NCBI RefSeq assembly: GCF_025290915.1
Contig: NZ_JAOCQE010000041.1
Location: forward strand, 1 to 35,765
DNA: 35,765 nt
From: Streptomyces sp. 15-116A
GTDB lineage: Bacteria > Actinomycetota > Actinomycetes > Streptomycetales > Streptomycetaceae
Direction: 5' to 3'
Under the pieces are notes generated by a model, which was given only the letters and a program-made list of their open reading frames with translations, did no database searches and was not told the DNA's origin. Below, piece after piece: positions 32,628 through 35,765 of the stretch (positions are counted from its first letter, which is position 1; every line of letters starts with the position of its first letter). The position numbers and the translations under genes are program-made.

Positions 32628-34376
32628 ATGGGTGAGGTCTTCGCCGGCCGGTACGAGCTGGTCGACCCGATCGGACGCGGGGGCGTCGGCGCGGTCTGGC
32701 GCGCCTGGGACCACCGTCGCCGGCGTTATGTGGCCGCCAAGATTCTCCTCCAGAGCGACGCGCACTCTCTGCTGCGGTTCGTACGCGAACAGGCTCTGCG
32801 GATCGATCACCCCCATGTGCTCGCCCCGACCAGCTGGGCCGCTGACGACGACAAGGTTCTCTTCACGATGGACCTCGTGGCCGGCGGTTCGCTGGTCCAC
32901 CTGGTCGGGGACTACGGTCCGCTGCCGCCCGCGTTCGTGTGCACCCTGCTCGACCAGCTGCTGGCCGGTCTTGCGGCGGTGCACGCGGAGGGCGTGGTGC
33001 ACCGGGACATCAAGCCCGCCAATGTGCTCCTCGAGGCCACCGGCACGGGCAGGCCGCGGCTGCGGCTGTCCGACTTCGGCATCGCCATGCGGCTGGGCGA
33101 GCCCCGGCTGACCGAGACCAACCTGGTGGTGGGGACGCCCGGCTATATCGCGCCGGAGCAGATGATGGGCTCGGAGCCGGACTTCCCCGCCGACCTGTTC
33201 GCCGTGGGTCTGGTCGCGCTGTATCTGCTGGAGGGCGCGAAACCGGACGCCAAGGCGCTCATCCAGTACTTCGCCGACCACGGGACGCCCGGGGCGCCCC
33301 AGGGCATCCCGGAGCCGTTGTGGCAGGTCGTGTCGACCCTGCTGCAACCGGATCCGGCAGCCAGGTTCCGCACGGCGACGGGGGCGCGCAAGGCGCTCGC
33401 CGCGGCCGCGGAGCTTCTGCCGGAGCCGAGCCCCGACGACGAACTGATCGAGATCTTCGACCAACTGGGGCCGCTGCCGCCGGGATTCGCCGCGGACGGT
33501 CCGGTGAAGCGGGCCTCGGGTGTCCGGCCGGAGCAGGGCGCCGGGGTCGTCGCGGAGGAGGCCCGGCCGGGTGATGCCGTCGCCTCTTCCGGGCTCCGGC
33601 ATGACTCCCTGTCCGCCCGGCCGTCGTCGGCGCACGAGCCCTCCTCGGCGCAGGGGCCAGCGTCTGCTCAGGGGCTGCCTTCGGCCGGGACAGCCGGGGC
33701 GGCATCCGGTGAACCCGGGCCAGTGACGGCATCCGGGGCACCCCGGCAGGTCGCGGCGTCCGGTGTGCCCGGCCCGGTCGCGGCATCCGGCTCCGGTGCG
33801 GGAACCGGTTCCGTCCCGTCGGCCGTATCCGAGCAGCCTTCCAGTCCCCCGGCGTCGGCCCCTCCCGTGCAGCCGCAGGGCAGCGCGCGGAGCATGTCGG
33901 ACACCGGTAGCTTCCATCTGCCGCCGCCGCAGGTCACCGCCGCGTCGTCCGCGACGTCGGCCCCACCGTCCCCTCCCGGCCCACCCGGATCCCAGCCACG
34001 CCGGCAACCACAGCCACAGCACCACCTCCAGCCACCACCAGCACGGGCCGCCGAGCACAGCGCCCAGCATCCCCTGGCGGCCCACTCCGCCCACGTCTCC
34101 CCGCACGACCCGACTCACCCCCTGCGCTCCCCTGAGACACCGCACCCGTCGGCGTATCCCGTCTCGGCCCCGCTCCCGCCCGCGGAGGCCTCTACTGCTG
34201 AATACACCGCCCAAGCCCCGCAGGTTCCGCCTCCGAGCGAGGCGACTTCACGGCACGCAGCGCCGCCCTCCCCGCCCCGTCGCCGACCGGGCCCTCCGGC
34301 GAGGGTGGCCGTTCCTCTCCTGCTGCTCGCCCTGGCCTGCTACGCCGTGGGCTTCTGGGCCCTCACCCAGATCTGA
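32628..34376 (+). CDS. Membrane-anchored Ser/Thr protein kinase without PASTA domains
   Basis: A 582-residue kinase. The catalytic domain spans about 9-275 with glycine loop IGRGGVGAVW, Lys38, HRDIKPAN (Asp127), SDFGIA (Asp149) and the TPGYIAPEQ activation segment. Residues 300-555 are Ala/Pro/Ser/Gln/His-rich and disordered, with repeats such as VAASGVPGP and ASGAPRQ. A single membrane helix at the very C-terminus (about 558-580, VAVPLLLLALACYAVGFWAL) would tether it with almost nothing outside the cell. It therefore probably senses an internal signal or partner. The ATG at 32628 lies 14 bases after GGAGGAG. Confidence 0.92.
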   Translation: MGEVFAGRYELVDPIGRGGVGAVWRAWDHRRRRYVAAKILLQSDAHSLLRFVREQALRIDHPHVLAPTSWAADDDKVLFTMDLVAGGSLVHLVGDYGPLPPAFVCTLLDQLLAGLAAVHAEGVVHRDIKPANVLLEATGTGRPRLRLSDFGIAMRLGEPRLTETNLVVGTPGYIAPEQMMGSEPDFPADLFAVGLVALYLLEGAKPDAKALIQYFADHGTPGAPQGIPEPLWQVVSTLLQPDPAARFRTATGARKALAAAAELLPEPSPDDELIEIFDQLGPLPPGFAADGPVKRASGVRPEQGAGVVAEEARPGDAVASSGLRHDSLSARPSSAHEPSSAQGPASAQGLPSAGTAGAASGEPGPVTASGAPRQVAASGVPGPVAASGSGAGTGSVPSAVSEQPSSPPASAPPVQPQGSARSMSDTGSFHLPPPQVTAASSATSAPPSPPGPPGSQPRRQPQPQHHLQPPPARAAEHSAQHPLAAHSAHVSPHDPTHPLRSPETPHPSAYPVSAPLPPAEASTAEYTAQAPQVPPPSEATSRHAAPPSPPRRRPGPPARVAVPLLLLALACYAVGFWALTQI

Positions 34377-34448
34377 GCCCTTCCACAACGAAGCAGCCCC
34401 GGAGCGGAGCGCCGCCCCAATGGAGCGGCCCACCACGCCAGCCGCTAG

Positions 34449-35765
34449 CTAGGCAGCACCCCGCCGCCTGGCCACCACCGTCCACACCCCGAGCCCGATC
34501 AGCAGCGCGCTCCCGGTGCCGATGCCGCCCACGGCGAGCGCCGTCATGGCGGGGTCGTCGTCGCCCGTCACCGTGCCTCCGGCCGCCTCCCGGTCCTCGT
34601 CCGTCACCGCGAAGATGCCCGGCGGCATGGATGCCGCCTGGTAGCCGGGCCCGTCCTGGGGCGTGCCGCTCAGCCGCACCCGAAGGGTCAGGGGGACGGG
34701 CTCGTCGCCGAAGTCGTCCGCCACGTCCGCCGCGAGGTGGGCGACGAGGTAATAGGAGCCGGCGAACCGCATTCCGTCCACGCGGCTGCCGGGCGCATGA
34801 CGATTGCCGTATGCGACGGGCGGCAGGGGGGCGAGGCGCTCGGACTTCTGGCTGCCGTTGTAGCCGATGCCGAGGTCGGTGACGTATCCGCGCACGGGGT
34901 TGTAGAGGTCCAGGTCCAGGGCGGCGGCGACGTAGCCCTTGGCGCCGGACTTCGTCCTGCCCAGCTCGGCGGTGACGTGTAGTTGCCGTCCCCAGTCGAC
35001 AGGGACCCGGTAGAAGAGAGTCCGGCCCGGCCGGATGTCGTCCCGCCAGACTCCCTCCCCCAGCGCGGTGGCCTGGGCGAACCCCGCTCCGCCGGTGCGT
35101 CGTACGGCCTTCCCCTCGACGGGCGCGGGGGTGGCGGAGTTCCATGCCTCGGGCGGGCTCGTCGCCCCATCATTCTTCGGCTCGGGCTCCGAGACGACGG
35201 CGAGTTCCAGCTCCCAGGGGTCGGGGGAGGCTTCGTTTCCGTCCGGATCGGCACGTTCGACGGTTACGTAGTACGTCCCGGCGTCCTTGCACACGGATCT
35301 GCGCGGAGAGATCTCCCGTTCGGCCCAGGCGGCGACCGGGTGCGGGCTGCGACCGGCGCCGAAGGTCGCCGTGTTCGTGTCGCAGGAGCGGCCTTCGCCA
35401 TCCTTCAGGGTCACCTTCACGCCGTCGAGGGCGGAGGCGGTGCTGTCCGTGGAGGGAACGGCCGTGGCGGACACGTAGGTGGTCGAGGTGGCGTCGAGTT
35501 CGAGGCGGTAATGGACGGTGCCGTTCGGCGGGAGGGTGCTGCGGTAGCTCCGTCCGGCTTCCAGGAGCGCGGCGTCGGCGGTGCTCACGCCGGCCTCCAC
35601 CTGCTGATCCTCGTCGGCGAAGGCGTAGGGAGGCGTCGTCCCGGACTCGGCGGGGAGGGCCTTCGTGGCGCGGCCGGTGCCGGGCGAGGCGACTGGTGCG
35701 GCCGTTGCGGCGGCGTGGGCAGGCGGGCCCGGCAGCAGGGCGGCCACGGCCCCCCAGGTGACCAC
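34449..35765 (-). CDS. Exported type I membrane protein, 5' end outside the window
   Basis: The frame is open to the window edge and gives at least 438 residues. The visible N-terminus (AVAALLPGPPAHAAA) looks like the end of a signal peptide with an AHA-AA cleavage site, so the true start lies beyond the window. The mature part is outside the cell and has beta-rich segments such as YYVTVERADPDG and YLVAHLAADVAD, with two cysteines that could pair (SCDTN and SVCKD). A membrane helix near the C-terminus (GTGSALLIGLGVWTVV) ends in ARRRGAA. I do not recognise a named domain. It converges with the kinase gene. Confidence 0.85.
   Translation of the reverse strand: MVTWGAVAALLPGPPAHAAATAAPVASPGTGRATKALPAESGTTPPYAFADEDQQVEAGVSTADAALLEAGRSYRSTLPPNGTVHYRLELDATSTTYVSATAVPSTDSTASALDGVKVTLKDGEGRSCDTNTATFGAGRSPHPVAAWAEREISPRRSVCKDAGTYYVTVERADPDGNEASPDPWELELAVVSEPEPKNDGATSPPEAWNSATPAPVEGKAVRRTGGAGFAQATALGEGVWRDDIRPGRTLFYRVPVDWGRQLHVTAELGRTKSGAKGYVAAALDLDLYNPVRGYVTDLGIGYNGSQKSERLAPLPPVAYGNRHAPGSRVDGMRFAGSYYLVAHLAADVADDFGDEPVPLTLRVRLSGTPQDGPGYQAASMPPGIFAVTDEDREAAGGTVTGDDDPAMTALAVGGIGTGSALLIGLGVWTVVARRRGAA

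Overview
The window reads as chromosomal DNA of a Streptomyces or close actinobacterial relative. It is very GC-rich, third codon positions are almost all G or C, GTG and TTG starts are common, and genes often overlap by GTGA or ATGA. The gene order from fhaA through pknB, class E sortases, pabA, crgA, rhomboid and cyclophilin is one I know from the oriC-proximal core of Streptomyces chromosomes. Two perfect ParB-binding (parS) sequences and a cluster of DnaA boxes lie in the window and support an origin-proximal location. This is an inference, since dnaA and oriC are not in the window.

Left part (1-14014), metabolic and signalling genes. A tightly coupled paaABCDE operon encodes the phenylacetyl-CoA epoxidase. 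It sits behind a TTGACA promoter and a PaaR-like palindrome. Next come a lone acyl-CoA dehydrogenase with a KstR-like operator, then on the minus strand a rhodanese, a J-domain-like coiled-coil protein and a DUF2252 protein. A minus-strand two-component pair (DesK/NarL type) faces a plus-strand ABC ATPase and a large FtsX-type permease. The two are separated by an inverted repeat that could be the shared operator.

Central part (14060-22909), the cell-wall growth and signalling operon. After tRNA-Leu(CAG) and a 588-base leader with short tandem repeats come fhaA, fhaB, pstP, rodA/ftsW-type SEDS polymerase, pbpA and the PASTA kinase pknB. Together they make a sensor kinase, its phosphatase, two phospho-peptide readers and a glycosyltransferase/transpeptidase pair for peptidoglycan synthesis. 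A terminator follows pknB.

Right part (23037-35765). An accessory Mrr-type endonuclease with a phage-regulator-like N-terminus is inserted after pknB. It is followed by a minus-strand group: two class E sortases, pabA, a 53-residue membrane protein, a third sortase and a DUF881 protein. crgA diverges from this group. Between crgA and the convergent rhomboid gene lies the DnaA-box cluster with a perfect 14-bp inverted repeat. Then come a cyclophilin, a DUF5324-type membrane protein, a terminator fused to a parS site, tRNA-Ala(TGC), an XRE regulator with an operator-like palindrome, a second Ser/Thr kinase with a disordered linker and C-terminal anchor, and a truncated exported protein.

The observations most worth following are the DnaA-box cluster and parS sites, the endonuclease whose frame runs through its own terminator into the sortase gene, the PaaR-like and KstR-like operators, and the repeats in the fhaA leader. 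I see no CRISPR array, insertion sequence or prophage.
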